A stretch of DNA of 64,000 bases from Aricia agestis (GCF_905147365.1 NC_056425.1:6517501-6581500), one strand, 5' to 3'; shown: positions 29,967-40,960, numbered from the stretch's first letter. Made by a program: numbers and translations. The notes: generated from the sequence alone by a model not told the origin.

Positions 29967-31037
29967 ATGTACGCTAAGGTAGGGAAAAAACTTGAAAAAA
30001 AATCCCTTTTTTTGTCTTTTCCTATTGGAACTACCAAAGTTTTTTTACATCGAAATTTCCGACCTTTAAAAAGGTCGGAAATAAATAAACAAATTGTTAC
30101 AGAGTATCCCGCTATTTAATACAAATAATTGGTTATCTTGTTAAAATGCATTTTAAAAACCGTTCTGATTGGTCACAACTCCAAAAATCTGGCGTTTGAT
30201 AAATGAAAATTCTATTTTGATGTTTAACAGAATTCGAACTGTATTGCACCATTCCTAGGCAGTTGACGGACCTATGTCGACTCGTCGTTGAAGTTCTAAC
30301 ACCACGTAAGTTAAAAATGACTACTTTTCAAGAGAGACAAAAAACTGATCAAATTTGTATAGATATCATACTACAATGCGGATTTACTATTAACTATTTT
30401 ACGAGTTTTCAGTGGCCGATATGTGTTCCTAATTAGCAAAAAAGATGCGTCTTCCGATTTTCTAGCGAATTGCATTGAAACGTCCAAATAGACAAAAAGT
30501 GACTTACGTGGTCTTAGAACTTGAACGACGTTATGTCTATTCAATGTTAGCTGTGATCGGTCGGATATGGGTTTAACTTAATGAGACCAAATTACTTAGG
30601 TCCGCCATCTGCCTAGGTACTTCTCTGGTAGTACCTAGCCGTATTAATAATTAAATGCAAATGTAATACAGCAGTAATAATATTTGCTTAAACATTTTTA
30701 TTTTCAGACGTTTCTGATCAGCTGCGTAGTCCTGCTATGCATCCAGCTATCCACCCAGGATTCTGAAGCTTCTACAACTCCGTCGACAACCACGGCATCA
30801 ACCACAGCGGCAGCAACCACAGCGGCAACCACAGCTGCAACCACAGCGGCAACTACAGCGGCAACCACAGCGGCAACCACAGCAGCAACCTCATCATCGA
30901 CTACATCCGCAACCACAGCATCGACCACAGCCACATCCACAGAACAAACCACAGAGGATCCATCCATTCCAACACTGCCCCCCGCGCTCATGAAAATACC
31001 TGGTCTCGATAAGATGAAGCAATACCTTTGGAGTTGA
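29967..31037 (+). CDS. Small secreted Thr/Ala-rich protein, two exons
   Basis: Exon 1 is 29967-29978 (MYAK, donor GTAGGG); exon 2 is 30708-31037 (acceptor TTTATTTTCAG). The product is 113 residues in phase 0. The signal peptide core is TFLISCVVLLCIQLSTQ. The mature chain starts DSEASTTPS and has a central run of AATT units (30820-30890, about seven), a likely O-glycosylation substrate as in mucins. It ends EDPSIPTLPPALMKIPG and a short amphipathic tail. Both QDSE(A/T)TT and PSIPTLPP are shared with the gene at 36469-37909, so the two are paralogues. AATAAA lies at about 31085. The 730-bp intron contains a MITE (30255-30616). Function unknown; mucin-like, silk or cuticle components are candidates, and a peptide precursor is possible. 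Confidence 0.7.
30255..30616. mobile_element. MITE in intron, TIR CTAGGCAGTTGACGGACCTA
   Basis: The left end CTAGGCAGTTGACGGACCTA is inverted at the right (TAGGTCCGCCATCTGCCTAG). A short version lies at 9734-9845 in the intron of copy A. There is no ORF. Confidence 0.7.
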
Positions 31038-31496
31038 TCTGTTTATGCTTGTAATGGGTTATGGGAATTGAGATTATGGGTTAAAATAAATGATTGCATT
31101 AAAAAATGTTGTATCTACTTGTATTAATTCTTATACTTTCTGTTAAAACTTAAAGGTATTATTTCTGTTAATACCCTTTAAACTTTAACGGTCTTACCGC
31201 AAAAGATTTCAACATCTATTGAGCAGTTGTTTTGAGACCATTTTGTACTGAATTTTTCTCTATTCAGCTGTTCAACAGGTGTTTAGATCTTTTGTAGTAA
31301 GACCGTAAGGTTTTATTCTAAACCCTGTTTCGAAGTAATTATAATATTATTATGATCTCTAGAATATTTATCTGAAAGCTGCAGACTATTCATGGAATAT
31401 TCAGGTTAAAATAATATGTACGAAAAATCAATAAATATAAATAAATAACAGTTTTTAAATATACAGAAAAGTATTTAGAACCAAATCGGTCATTTG
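31038..31496. other. 3' flank, with an inner foldback
   Basis: This stretch holds the 3' UTR and polyadenylation signal of the preceding gene. A foldback follows between AACGGTCTTACCGCAAAAGA (about 31189) and TCTTTTGTAGTAAGACCGT (about 31288). No further gene. Confidence 0.45.
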
Positions 31497-31770
31497 ACTT
31501 AGGGTCTGTTTCACCACTTCCTGATAAGGTGCCGGATAGGCTATCCACAACTTATCTGACAGATTCTTCATACTTAGGGCCTGTTTCACCACTTCCTGAT
31601 AAGTGCCGAATAGGCTATCCACCATTTAATTTGACAGATGAAGTATGGAGAATCTGTCAAAAAAGCTGTGATCAATAGCCTATTCCGCACTTTATCAGAA
31701 TGTGGTGAAACACATTATTCTGTCAAGTTAAGTTATGGATAGCCTATCCGGCACTTATCAGATTGATTAC
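31497..31770. mobile_element. MITE family GGGCCTGTTTCACCACTTCC, partial and duplicated
   Basis: Two direct starts (31502 GGGTCTGTTTCACCACTTCC and 31579 GGGCCTGTTTCACCACTTCC) are followed by the inverted end (TATCAGAATGTGGTGAAACA) and inner GATAGCCTATCCGGCACTTA. The copy looks nested or internally duplicated. No ORF. Confidence 0.55.
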
Positions 31771-31777
31771 GGGCAAA

Positions 31778-32343
31778 AAAGGCCAAAAAATCACGTTTGT
31801 TGTATGGGAACCCCCCTTAAATATGAATATTATTTTGTTTTTAGTATTTGTTGTTATACCGGCAACAGATATACACGATCTGTGAAAATTTCAGATCTCA
31901 AGGTTTTTTTTTTTTTTTTTTTTTAATGAAATAAGGGGGCAAACGAGCAAACGGGTCACCTGATGGAAAGCAACTTCCGTCGCCCATGGACACTCGCAGC
32001 ATCAGAAGAGCTGCAGGTGCGATGCCGGCCTTTTAAGAGGGAATAGGGTAATAGGGGAGGGTAGGGATGGGAAGGGAAGGGAATAGGGAAGGGTAGGGAA
32101 GGGAATAGGGTAAGGGATTGGACCTCCGGTAAACTCACTCACTCGGCGAAACACAGCGCAAGCGCTGTTTCACGCCGGTTTTCTGTGAGAACGTGGTATT
32201 TCTCCGGTCGAGCCGGCCCATTCGTGCTGAAGCATGAATTTATCGGTTCTTGAGATACAGTCTGGAGACAGACAGACGGACAGACAGACATTGAAGTCTA
32301 ATGAATAGGGTCCCGTTTTCACCCTTTGGGTGCGGAACCCTAC
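31778..32343 (-). repeat. GGGTTCCGTACCC-type repeat, split by a LINE derivative
   Basis: It is minus relative to 25188. The left part ends at ATTTCAGATCTCAAGG (31902). After the insertion it resumes ATCGGTTCTTGAGATACAGT and ends CACCCTTTGGGTGCGGAACC. The interrupted order is the same as the intact copy at 38688-38888. Confidence 0.7.
31903..32236 (-). mobile_element. Internally deleted LINE derivative (SINE-like), copy 2
   Basis: Same build as 6178-6515: the LINE 5' end (ATGCTTCAGCACGAATGGGC, AACCGGCGTGAAACAGCGCT), a short (CCCTACCC)n centre, then the LINE 3' end with GCCGGCATCGCACCTGCAGC and GGTGACCCGTTTGCTCGTTT. An 18-bp T-run (A tail) follows at 31905-31924. Its junction differs slightly from copy 1, with about 60 bp more of the LINE 3' part. 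Confidence 0.75.
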
Positions 32344-32490
32344 AAAAGACCCGGAATCGAATCGATTAAATATGCTAATGGATTAACAATAGAATACAGT
32401 TAATGTCGACAAACGGGCAATCCGTAATAGTAATAGCCGTAAACTGAAGAATAAATAAATAAAAAATTATTAGAAATCAATAATATTTAC

Positions 32491-32946
32491 TTAAGGTGAC
32501 GCCGCGTAAAAGTAAAAAACCGTGTTTGATATTTTTCAGATTGCTTGTTTTCTATGAGAGGCCGGCCCGGCCTTTCATAGAAAACAAGCAATGAAATAGC
32601 AAAAAATGGAAAGGCCGTAGCGACAAAATGCTTTTGTCGCGTAATTTAAAAACCATAAATACATTAACGCATATAAGCTATGGGCAAATTAAAGTGTATG
32701 CTTGAACCAATTTATGTACAAATTTTGGAAATCCTCCTCTGTTGGCAAAATAAGAATCCCTTTTTTTACAGAGGTCTTTTTGATTGATTATTCTGTGTTA
32801 TAAAAGTTGACCAATCGTGTTATTCTATGGGTTATTCAAAGACAAAGACATGATGAATACTGACAATGAACTATAATTTCTTAGCTTAAGTCATTGCTGA
32901 GAAAAATCGATATCGCTACAGCCAAATTATCAAGGCGTCGCCTTAA
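32491..32946. mobile_element. TTAA-flanked MITE (piggyBac-like), copy 1
   Basis: The TTAAGGTGACGCC left end matches the inverted right end GGCGTCGCCTTAA. An inner hairpin GCTTGTTTTCTATGAGAGGC...AAAACAAGC lies at 32543-32592. It is about 85-90% similar to the copy at 36833-37296 in opposite orientation. The TTAA target suggests piggyBac mobilisation (inference). Confidence 0.75.
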
Positions 32947-33379
32947 GTATATGGAAATTATGAAAAATGTTTGGTTCAATAATTACTACATTATTTTACG
33001 ACTAGTAAGTTGTTTACAAATCATACAAATATCATTATCTAATAATAGCTTCCGTTTTGGGTGCAATAAAAATAAAAATATTATATTTAAAATAATATTA
33101 AATTCTTTCGTCATATTATAAATGACGAAAGAATTTTGTTTCTGTTTTTTATTACTCATTTTAAGTATTGAGTTAGTTAATCACGTAATATTATATTTTT
33201 AACGATTTATGGCTAAAATATCTGAATATTATATGGTGTTTTCAATTTAGTATAATCTACGTGACTACACTATTTATAAAAAAATGGTTAAGTGCGAACC
33301 GTGTCATGGTTCAGTAGGTTTATTAAATCTATTAAGTATGTGATTTTTAATTATATTATATGCATATTACTTAATGTTG
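32947..33379. other. AT-rich sequence, no gene
   Basis: A short near-palindromic stretch (AATTCTTTCGTCATATTATA then AATGACGAAAGAATT) lies at about 33100-33135. Nothing coding. Confidence 0.4.
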
Positions 33380-33815
33380 ATATCGACGCCCCCACCGAAT
33401 AATCGGACAATCGTAAAAATAAAAATGTTCAGAAGAGCCGAAAAACTGATTTTTGTTAATAACTACGTTAAAAAAAAAGCATCAAAGACTTTTTATATCT
33501 CAAATGAAAGCTAATTTTTTTGCCTATCTTACTATATTAATAATATTTAATTACCACCGAAGGTTTTTTTTAAATAAAGCAAAACGCAAGTTATCGTTCC
33601 GGAGTAGGTCAAGCTCTGATCATTATTGTCTATTGAATGATTATTCGGGTAATTTTGCGTTTCGACTTCAATAAAATGCACATATAATATCTCATTGCAA
33701 TATTATTCGGGGAAATTGTTTGGGATAAGAATGTTGGTAAACACCTATTACTTTACTCTTCGGTGATTAAAAAATATTGTACACTTTATAATTATAGTCA
33801 TTGTCGTTTATTCCA

Positions 33816-33989
33816 ATGATTTCTACTAAAGGTAAAATAAAAATAATATGTATTTTTGTTTTAATAAATTCACTATTTGATGACATAAATGACATTCTTG
33901 CAATCGAAACAGCTCTTGGTTCAAAAAAATACACTCTGGAGACTGGCTTTATCATTTTAATAGTACTTTTAATCATTGCAGTTAATTAA
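33816..33989 (+). CDS. Orphan 57-residue ORF with hydrophobic ends
   Basis: The protein starts MISTKGKIKIICIFVL, a possible signal peptide, and ends TGFIILIVLLIIAV, a possible membrane segment. It is intronless. The opening M(I)STK followed by a hydrophobic core loosely recalls the secreted-gene family, but the GGTAAAAT after TCTACTAAA is not clearly a donor. It is very AT-rich and could be chance. Confidence 0.2.
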   Translation: MISTKGKIKIICIFVLINSLFDDINDILAIETALGSKKYTLETGFIILIVLLIIAVN

Positions 33990-34594
33990 AATGTTAATCA
34001 TAACCCTCATCGCCACCGGAGTACCAGAGTTAGTGTCACAATAATAAATATCATATTATGTTCTAATAAAATGAATGATAATGGCAGGAAATTGCTTTAA
34101 ACAGTCTTCCGAGAGCATCATAGGCCTTTCTTAAATGACGGTGCTTTAATCATCGACTTCTGTCTACATCGTAATACAGTTCAATGTAATTAGGATCAAA
34201 GCTATGTTAAAAACTTCTCAAGTCACAATTCAATACAATATTCACACAACACACTATAACAGCACATCTTATAGTAGCTAGCAATCGCATTCCTAATTAA
34301 ATACTGAATTGGGTCCCATTAGGACCTGCAGGACAACTTCCACGAATAATAATTGACTGTCTGACGGCTGCTTGCAGGCGTGAAAGTATAATAAGTGCTG
34401 TCATGACAGTTTTAAGCACTACTTAGGAGTCTTTGCGAAAGAAGAGGATATCTAAATACGTTCTCGTTAATTTGTAACAGATCTCGCTGCTTATCGGTCA
34501 CGATTAGTTTATTTTGTAGCAACTAGCAAGTATTGCCCATACATCCTTGTTTGTAAGAAAACCCGCAGGTGGATTACAAAAATTGAAACAGATT

Positions 34595-34762
34595 ATGATT
34601 ATATATCCTGAAAACTGAAGAAGACGGATTCCTACAATAGCCGTAAAATATAAAATAAAAATATAAAATAAAATAAAAATGATTATATATCCTGAAAACT
34701 GAAGAAGACGGATTCCTACAATAGCCGTAAAATATAAAATAAAAATATGAGCAATGTACATA
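34595..34762. repeat. 84-bp direct tandem duplication
   Basis: ATGATTATATATCCTGAAAA to the A/T-rich end is repeated from 34679 almost without change. No coding function. Confidence 0.8.
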
Positions 34763-35003
34763 ATTTATTAGTTGGACTGATTAGGAAGGACTTTACCACG
34801 TCTTGATATCTTACAAAACAACCGCTGGTCGCTCTTACGTTTATGACGTACTTAAGACATCCAATAAAGCTAGCCAGGGACAGTCAGACATTCTTATTTT
34901 TTTTAATGAAGAAAGTCTGACAATTTCTGACTCTTGGGTCCTGTCCTCTGCGATGACTGATCTGATGCTGGTCTGAGACTGGAGGCTGGAGGTGAGTGGG
35001 CTG

Positions 35004-35340
35004 AGATGATCATTATGACATGATGGTCGTCCGACTCAGATTCTACAAGTTGTCCAAAATAAAACTCAACCAATATGCCTTTATGCCCCAAAGGTGCACC
35101 GAAGACGCCCTCTATAGGTTATTGAACCACATCAGAAAGAAGAGAGAGAAGGAGAAAATTTCTGTTGTGGTATCGCTGGACACAGAGGGGACCTTCGACA
35201 ATGCTTGGTGGCCAGCTGTAAAGGTTCGGTTAGCTGAAGTTAGGTGTCTGGGGAACCTGAGGCGGGTGATCAGCGGCTACCTGAGTAGAAGGAGTGTGAA
35301 AGTGAGATGCGCAGGAGTGGAAGTGTGCAGTAGGCAGCAA
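35004..35340 (+). pseudogene. R1-clade LINE reverse transcriptase fragment
   Basis: The frame shows LNQYAFMPQRCTEDALYRLL, VVVSLDTEGTFDNAWWPAVK and SGYLSRRSVKVRCAG. These are RT motifs 2 to 4 of R1-type elements (FMPQ.ST.DAL, SLD..GAFDNAWWP). The rest of the element is absent. Confidence 0.75.
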
Positions 35341-35846
35341 TTTATTTACCTGAATAGTCATGCAATAGTCGTTTATCGTCAATTCGTTTTGACATATTTT
35401 TTCGCAATAGCCTATTGCCCAGTTTTTGGTGTAAAATATAATTTTAAGTATTGTTATGGAATAAACACATAATTTTTTATATCTTTGTAAATATCCACAG
35501 ACAAATTCTGAAAAAAATTCATATGATGTATTTTGACTTCTAGATGACAAAAATCGCATAACAGCAAAAACCCCACAATAGCACATTGTCTGATTATTCG
35601 GTGGGGGCGTCGATATTATGTTAATTGTTAATAATAAAGGTAAAGACTTAAATAGCAAACATGAAACAGGTGATCGAATTAATTGGAGTCCTACTTCGAA
35701 GTGCAAATTTCAATGTTTCGGTCGAATGATCGGGCCGATTACCGATATTACGAATAAATAATAAATAAATTTACTTAATAAAACATCATTCATTGAAATT
35801 GTGTTTGTTGTGTTGTGAAATAAGTCGTTTAGGGCTCAGGTTTTAT

Positions 35847-36216
35847 ACAGGGTGCAATTAAACTTTCCTGCCAATTTTTTTCCATGATTCCTAATATCAT
35901 TAGGAGAGTCCATTTAACAAAAAAAAAAATTGGTTGTTATTTTTTTTTCTACGACATATTTTACCCCATTTAAATCGTTGCAGAACGGTCACTCGCGGCG
36001 CGGCGGAATGAGCGGGGGTTACGCGGGAAGAGGAGCGCCGGCCGGACGGCCGACGCGTCGTGTCCATTAATTGTAGTGTTTTCTAGGATAACTTTCGGAA
36101 GCTATTTCTTAACATTTTAGTACTGGGTGATTATAAAAGAAAAAATACGTGTATTTTTATTTTTAACAAGGATCAACATATCAAAATTTGGCAGGAAGGT
36201 TTAATTACACGCGGTA
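35847..36216. mobile_element. MITE ACAGGGTGCAATTAAACTTTC
   Basis: The left end ACAGGGTGCAATTAAACTTT then CCTGCCAA is inverted at the right (TTGGCAGGAAGGTTTAATTA). The middle is strongly GC-rich (GGCGCGGCGGAATGAGCGGG). No ORF. Confidence 0.7.
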
Positions 36217-36468
36217 TATATAAAAAAAAAATAACAAAAAAAAACAATTTAAAAACATAATTTGTTTCTACGTCTTGGCTAATCCAGCTTCATCTTTATG
36301 TAATTATTGAGTAACCCTAAAATATTGACGTGGTAACAAATTTTATTACTCTATGGTAACTATACCTATGCATGATCTTATTGTATTACCAGATAAATGC
36401 ATTTTTAATATATATATATAGTGGTATCTATTTGGACAACGTTATTCAGATTGAATCAAGAATTCATC

Positions 36469-37909
36469 ATGAACGGCAAGGTAATATTTTAATAATTAAC
36501 TTTAGTTCTATTTTTTTTTTCGAATCAATTAAAAAATATAATATTTGTAAATCAAGTAGTATCTACATACTAATTACAAACTATTAAATTTTTCATTTTT
36601 TCTCAACAAAATTTAGTTACCTACTTCCTCTGTCTACTCTGCTCTATGTAACTTCCACACACAAGGTCGACGTGGCGCAGCCCTGAATTTTTATGATACA
36701 TATAAAGCTGTACTTGGTTAAATTTTTAAACTTAACTCAATAAAAAACTGAACTTAAAATTTACAAGCAATAACAAAATAACAGCAGCATGACGCTGCGT
36801 AGTAGCGTTGTTCTTTTATCTTTTGTTACACATTAAGGCGACGCCTTGATAATTTGGCTGTAGCGATATCGATTTTTCTCAACAATGACTAAAGCTAAGA
36901 AATTATAGTTCATTGTCAGTATTCATCATGTCTTTGTCTTTGAATTACCCATAGTATAACACGATTGGTCAACTTTTATAACACAGAATAATCAATCAAA
37001 AAGACCTCAGTAAAAAAAGGGATTCCTATTTTGCCAACAGAAGAGAGTGATTTAGGCTTCCGAAATTTGTACATACATTGGTTCAAGCATACACTTAAAT
37101 TTGCCGATAGCTTATAATATGAAACGTGTTTATGGTTTTTAAATTACGCGATAAAAACCATTTTATCGCTACGCCCTTTCCATTTTTGCCGTTCCATTGC
37201 TTGTTTTCATGAGAGGCCGGGCCGGCCTCTCATAGAAAACAAGCAATCTAAAACACATCCAACACGATTTTTTACTTTAACGCGGCTTCTCCTTAAGTTC
37301 ATCTGGTCAAATACCGTATCATCGCGTCCTGATGAGATTACACGAGAACAGAGGCATCTTGATTCCTCACTCCAAGCCGGCAATCTACTCTCTCTAGGCA
37401 CTACGAACTTTCGACTAGATCCCGTGAATGCTAGCCCTGTGTTATCCATCACAAAAAACCCCGCTACAGAAGCCTCCTCGCCAAAAAGACATACTGTAAA
37501 TTTCGATGTTTACTTTCAGGTACTTCTTATTGGCTGCGTTGCTCTGCTCTCCATGTGCTCAGCACAGGACAGTGAGACGACGACAGCACCACCATCATCA
37601 TCCTCACCTGCGCCGTCAACGACATCGGTACCGACTTCGCCATCCGGCGTACCAACTCTGCCATCAACACCTTCGATACCGACACTGCCACCTATGGAGG
37701 GTCTGCCACCGATGCCAGCAATGCAGCCATCACAGGGCCTGCAGCCTCCTCAAGGCATGCAACCACCAAAGGATCTGCCAAAGGGTCTGCCAAAGGATCT
37801 GCCAAAGGGTCTGCCACAGGGCTGGCCATCTGTCCCTACCACGCCAGCTAACAAGAAACTCCCTCCCCTCCCAAAGAAGCTGCCGTTCCAGAGCTTCTCT
37901 TTCTTCTAA
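36469..37909 (+). CDS. Small secreted Pro/Ser/Thr-rich protein, two exons
   Basis: Exon 1 is 36469-36480 (MNGK, donor GTAATA), preceded by a TATATATATA stretch near 36410. Exon 2 is 37520-37909 (acceptor TTTACTTTCAG). The product is 133 residues. The signal peptide core is VLLIGCVALLSMCSAQ. The chain then has DSETTTAPPSSSSPAPS and PSIPTLPPMEGLPPMP, followed by a run of four PKDLPKGL-type octapeptide units (about 37760-37820) and a basic Pro/Lys end (KKLPPLPKKLPF). It is a paralogue of 29967-31037 by QDSE(T/A)TT and PSIPTLPP. AATAAA lies near 37950. The 1.04-kb intron holds a TTAA MITE (36833-37296). Proline-repeat secreted proteins occur in silk, cuticle and peritrophic matrix, but none of these is shown here. 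Confidence 0.7.
36833..37296. mobile_element. TTAA-flanked MITE (piggyBac-like), copy 2, in intron
   Basis: TTAAGGCGACGCC at the left and GGCTTCTCCTTAA at the right. It is the opposite orientation of 32491-32946 and retains the inner GAGAGGCCGGGCCGGCCTCT palindrome near 37210. It sits wholly in the intron of the Pro-rich gene. Confidence 0.75.
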
Positions 37910-38326
37910 AGACAAAGAGATTTGATGAACCTGATTAATGAGTATACCTAATAAATATTACTGCTGCATTTGATGTTTTTTTACTCCTTTTCATCCAGTG
38001 AGTTGCCAAAATGTATATCCTACCGAAGAAAACTTCACTAGAAAGGTTTATTCTTACGGTAAAATAGACAAAATAATGGATTAACAAAGAAAACTGTTAG
38101 TTTAGCCGCAAAAACTGTCAACGTTTCTATTCTTTAGTATTCCTACTGTTGCCATGCTAAGCCTGCAGATGTCGCCAGGAATTTAGTTGCGTTATAATTC
38201 TTTGTTAACTATGAAAGTAGCAGCGCTGACAGATTAATTAAAAAAAAATCTGAGCTGAGATCAGCGTCATAAATTTGTCCATGTCGCCAGTAAGGGACGC
38301 TTATGACAGAAAAAGAAAAAGAAAGA
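37910..38326. other. 3' flank of the Pro-rich gene, no further gene
   Basis: It contains the polyadenylation signal near 37950 and, at about 38208-38250, a fragment (ATGAAAGTAGCAGCGCTGACA) of the foldback MITE seen at 23405. Confidence 0.45.
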
Positions 38327-39266
38327 GTAAGTGCCTACCCACACGTACCACAACCACACGACATCGCAACGACAAAATGTCGTCGAGCTGTGGTTACGTG
38401 TGAATGGTGTCGCTGCAGCATTTTGTGGTTGCGTTGTGGTACCGACAAAATGACGTTGCGATGTGGTTGCGACGTGGTTGCGATGTGGTTGCGACGTGGT
38501 TGCGTCATGTGCAAGTCGAACTATTGTAGTTCGACTCCGGCTTTTATAGCGGAAACACGTCTTGCCCAAAGTCATGGATTTCGAAGAGGACACTTTATTG
38601 TTGCTATCCTTGCTATATGTATAATTGATTTTGATTGTTGATGTATGATTGACGTTTGTTGCATTAAATATTGAATATTAATTTTAATTTGTCCCCTTAA
38701 ATATTAAATTTATTTTGTTTTTAGTATTTGTTGTTATAGCGGCAACAAATATACACAATCTGTGAAAATTTCAGAAGTCTAGCTATAGCGGTTCTTGAGA
38801 TACAGCCTGGAGACAGACTGACAGACGGACAGACATCGAAGTCTTACTAATAGGGTCCCGTTTTTACCCCTTGGGTACGGAACCCTAAAAAAACATAATA
38901 ATAATATTATTATTATATTAAAAAAAACATTAAGTAAATAAAAAAATATACGGCAACGAAAAATGCGAGTAACGAAACGCATTCGTGAGTAACGTTTCGT
39001 ACTAGATGGCGAACCCGTTACTCAGTACCAACTTTTGCTTTGGAAGAGCGCGGGCGGCGTGTCGTTGCATCGACGCAACGTTGTGGTTGCAATGTGGTTG
39101 CGACGTGGTTGCGATGTGGCCGGTATTTTACAAGTGGTCGACAACGACTGCAAAATGTGGTACGTGTGAATGGTCCAGTTCATTTACAATACGAAATATA
39201 CGCCCGACCACGTCGTGTGTTTGTCGTGTGGTTGCGGTTGTCGTGTGGTTGTGGTACGTGTGGGTT
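38327..39266. mobile_element. Putative TIR element with GTGGTTGCGA arrays
   Basis: CCCACACGTACCACAACCAC at 38339 is inverted at 39240-39266 (GTGGTTGTGGTACGTGTGGG). Inside both ends lie runs of GTGGTTGCGA(C/T) units (38458-38510 and 39085-39115). The middle contains a GGGTTCCG-type repeat (38688-38888), probably a later insertion. The open frames in the arrays are artefacts. Confidence 0.5.
38688..38888 (-). repeat. GGGTTCCGTACCC-type repeat, uninterrupted copy
   Basis: The order runs from CCCTTAAATATTAAATTTAT through GTTGTTATAGCGGCAACAAA to CCTTGGGTACGGAACCCTAA. It serves as the reference for the two interrupted copies. Confidence 0.7.
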
Positions 39267-39829
39267 GGCCCAAAGTGCGAGCGAATGCCAAATGGGTTTC
39301 CAGCTTTAAAGTAATTTACTTCTTACTAAATTACATCTGTAATAGAGGTATTAAGGCGAGGATAAACCCCAATTTGTTATTCCGTGTTATATTACAATTT
39401 GTTGTACTCCCGGTTTACCTAGTCCTAATATAATAACAAAAATGTAAAAAATATGAGATATAAAGCACAATATTTAAAATACCTTAAACCATAAACATTT
39501 TAATAAAACGTAATACTTTGGCTGTAATTAATTTACAAACTCACCTCCGACAAAAATCTATTTCATCGAAATACAAGTATTAACTAGGATAATTATACAT
39601 TTTATCTGAATAAATTGTTAGTAAATCTATATTAAAATCTTCTGAACCGAACAATTTTCTTTCTTAATATTTATTTCCAAAGATATTTAAAAAAACATGA
39701 AAAATAGAGAAGATCCGCCCCTAGTAACTACAGTTTTATGCTAAGCTAAAATGAATCTTATTGCGATGCGTATACGCTTGGTCTTCGGTTGTGTGCAAGG
39801 TTATCGTTTTAGATTGAGATACTAATAAT
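39267..39829. other. AT-rich sequence, no gene
   Basis: No open frame, tandem array or known repeat is supported. Confidence 0.4.
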
Positions 39830-40049
39830 AAGCAGCCTTAAGGCGGGTCTACTACTAAGTAGACCCGCCTTAAGGCTGCGTTACCACCAGAGCTGAGCGG
39901 AGCTGTGTGTGTGTTTTTGAGAACCAATAGCATCGCCGCGCTGAGCGATGTCATGGCAAAGTCATGTCAATGAAGCGATTCTATTGGTTTTCAAAAACAA
40001 ACTCCTCGCAACACAGCTCCACTCAGCTCTGGTGGAAAGGCAGCCTTAA
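39830..40049. mobile_element. Foldback MITE with TTAAGGCTGC ends, plus adjoining palindrome
   Basis: 39870-40049 folds back almost completely: TTAAGGCTGCGTTACCACCA at the left, TGGTGGAAAGGCAGCCTTAA at the right, with AGAGCTGAGCGGAGCTGTGT inside. Directly before it, 39830-39879 is a palindrome (GCAGCCTTAAGGCGGGTCTA and its reverse complement) with a short centre that shares the GGCTGC end. TTAA stands at both ends. Confidence 0.75.
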
Positions 40050-40137
40050 ACTGTAATAATAATATTATGTATGTACCTTTATGTATGTTTGAAACAAATC
40101 TTCCTCCTCTAGTCGTGTTCCTCGTTCCATCATACAA

Positions 40138-40400
40138 TTTGTATGGAAGCGGAAATCCGCTGTGCCCCGACACAGTGTGCGATACGCGCATCCGCTTCCA
40201 TACAAATTGTATGGAGGCGGATTTTTGCGATGAGCCCCGGCACGCTGAGCCCCGGCACGGCCCGTCTCAGTGTGCTCACTCCTTTAAAGGTTCGCGTTCA
40301 CTTTGTCGGCGCGTGTCGGGGCTTGCCGGGGCGGATCGGTGCTCAGCGCAGCGCAAAATGCGCTATAGCACACTATTGCCGGGCCGGGCCGCATCGCATT
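40138..40400. repeat. GC-rich dispersed repeat (TTTGTATGGAGGCGGATTTTT), copy 1
   Basis: It has an inverted pair around GACACAGTGTGCGATACGCG (TTTGTATGGAAGCGGAAATC versus GCGCATCCGCTTCCATACAA), then GCCCCGGCACG repeats and a GTGTCGGGGCTTGCCGGGGC stretch. Copy 2 is at about 40740-40960. It is probably a MITE pair or one element with an AT-rich insertion. No gene. Confidence 0.5.
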
Positions 40401-40739
40401 GAAGGATTTTGAGTACTTTGGATAGCTCCAGTGCGACCACTCTTAAATCACTCGTGACTCGATATATAAAAAACGTTGCTATATTCTACTAAAATCTATT
40501 AGACCGTGTTTTAGCTTCTACCGAAAATCTACCTTTATTAATCAATGTATTCTACGTGGTTGAAACTAAAATAAAACTAAAATGTTAATATGGACTGTCT
40601 TCATTATGCATTGTAATTTTTTATATTATTTGTTATATAATATCGATCTTCTATTAAAATTCACAAAAAATTTTGGACTACTAAATCGTCATTCATTTGA
40701 CCTCAAATCTACCAAAATGTCAAAATCTATGTGAAGTGT
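40401..40739. other. AT-rich spacer between the two GC-rich repeat copies
   Basis: There is no coding sequence. Its right part (near 40730, AAGTGTGGTCACACT) and left part (near 40430, AGTGCGACCACTCTT) are weakly inverted, so the copies and the spacer may be one element. Confidence 0.35.
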
Positions 40740-40960
40740 GGTCACACTGTTGCCGGGGCGCAGCGGGTTTGTCGGGCCTTGCCGGGCCTTGTCGCATTGA
40801 CGGAAATCCGCTGCGCCCCGACACAGTGTGCGATACGCGCATCCGCTTCCATACAAATTGTATGGAGGCGGATTTTTGTGATGAACCCCGGCACGTCTCA
40901 ATGGGCTCACTCCTTAAAGGAGTGAGCCCATTGAGACGGGCCCGGCCACGGCCTTTTATA
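40740..40960. repeat. GC-rich dispersed repeat, copy 2, with a 45-bp palindrome
   Basis: It repeats TGCGCCCCGACACAGTGTGC and TTTGTATGGAGGCGGATTTT. At 40894-40938 CGTCTCAATGGGCTCACTCC is followed by its reverse complement after a 1-base centre. Confidence 0.6.

Larger units (their letters stand above)
33380..35616. mobile_element. 2.2-kb segment bounded by TIRs ATATCGACGCCCCCACCGAA
   Basis: ATATCGACGCCCCCACCGAA and TAATCGGACAAT at the left are inverted at 35580-35616 with two mismatches over about 35 bp. Between them lie a 57-codon orphan ORF, an 84-bp tandem duplication and an R1-type LINE fragment. No transposase is visible, so the content may be a non-autonomous carrier or later insertions. 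Confidence 0.55.

Noticed and set aside
30704..30991. Minus-strand Val/Ala/Asp-rich 95-codon frame
   Set aside because: It is the antisense shadow of the Thr/Ala repeat in the secreted gene at 29967-31037.
37506..37925. 139-codon +2 frame rich in His and Arg over the Pro-rich gene
   Set aside because: It overlaps exon 2 of the secreted gene in another frame. The chosen frame has a signal peptide, a splice acceptor and paralogue similarity, while this one has none.
38303..39433. Cys/Gly/Val-rich frames of about 90-110 codons
   Set aside because: They come from GTGGTTGCGA arrays of a putative TIR element and change frame between copies.
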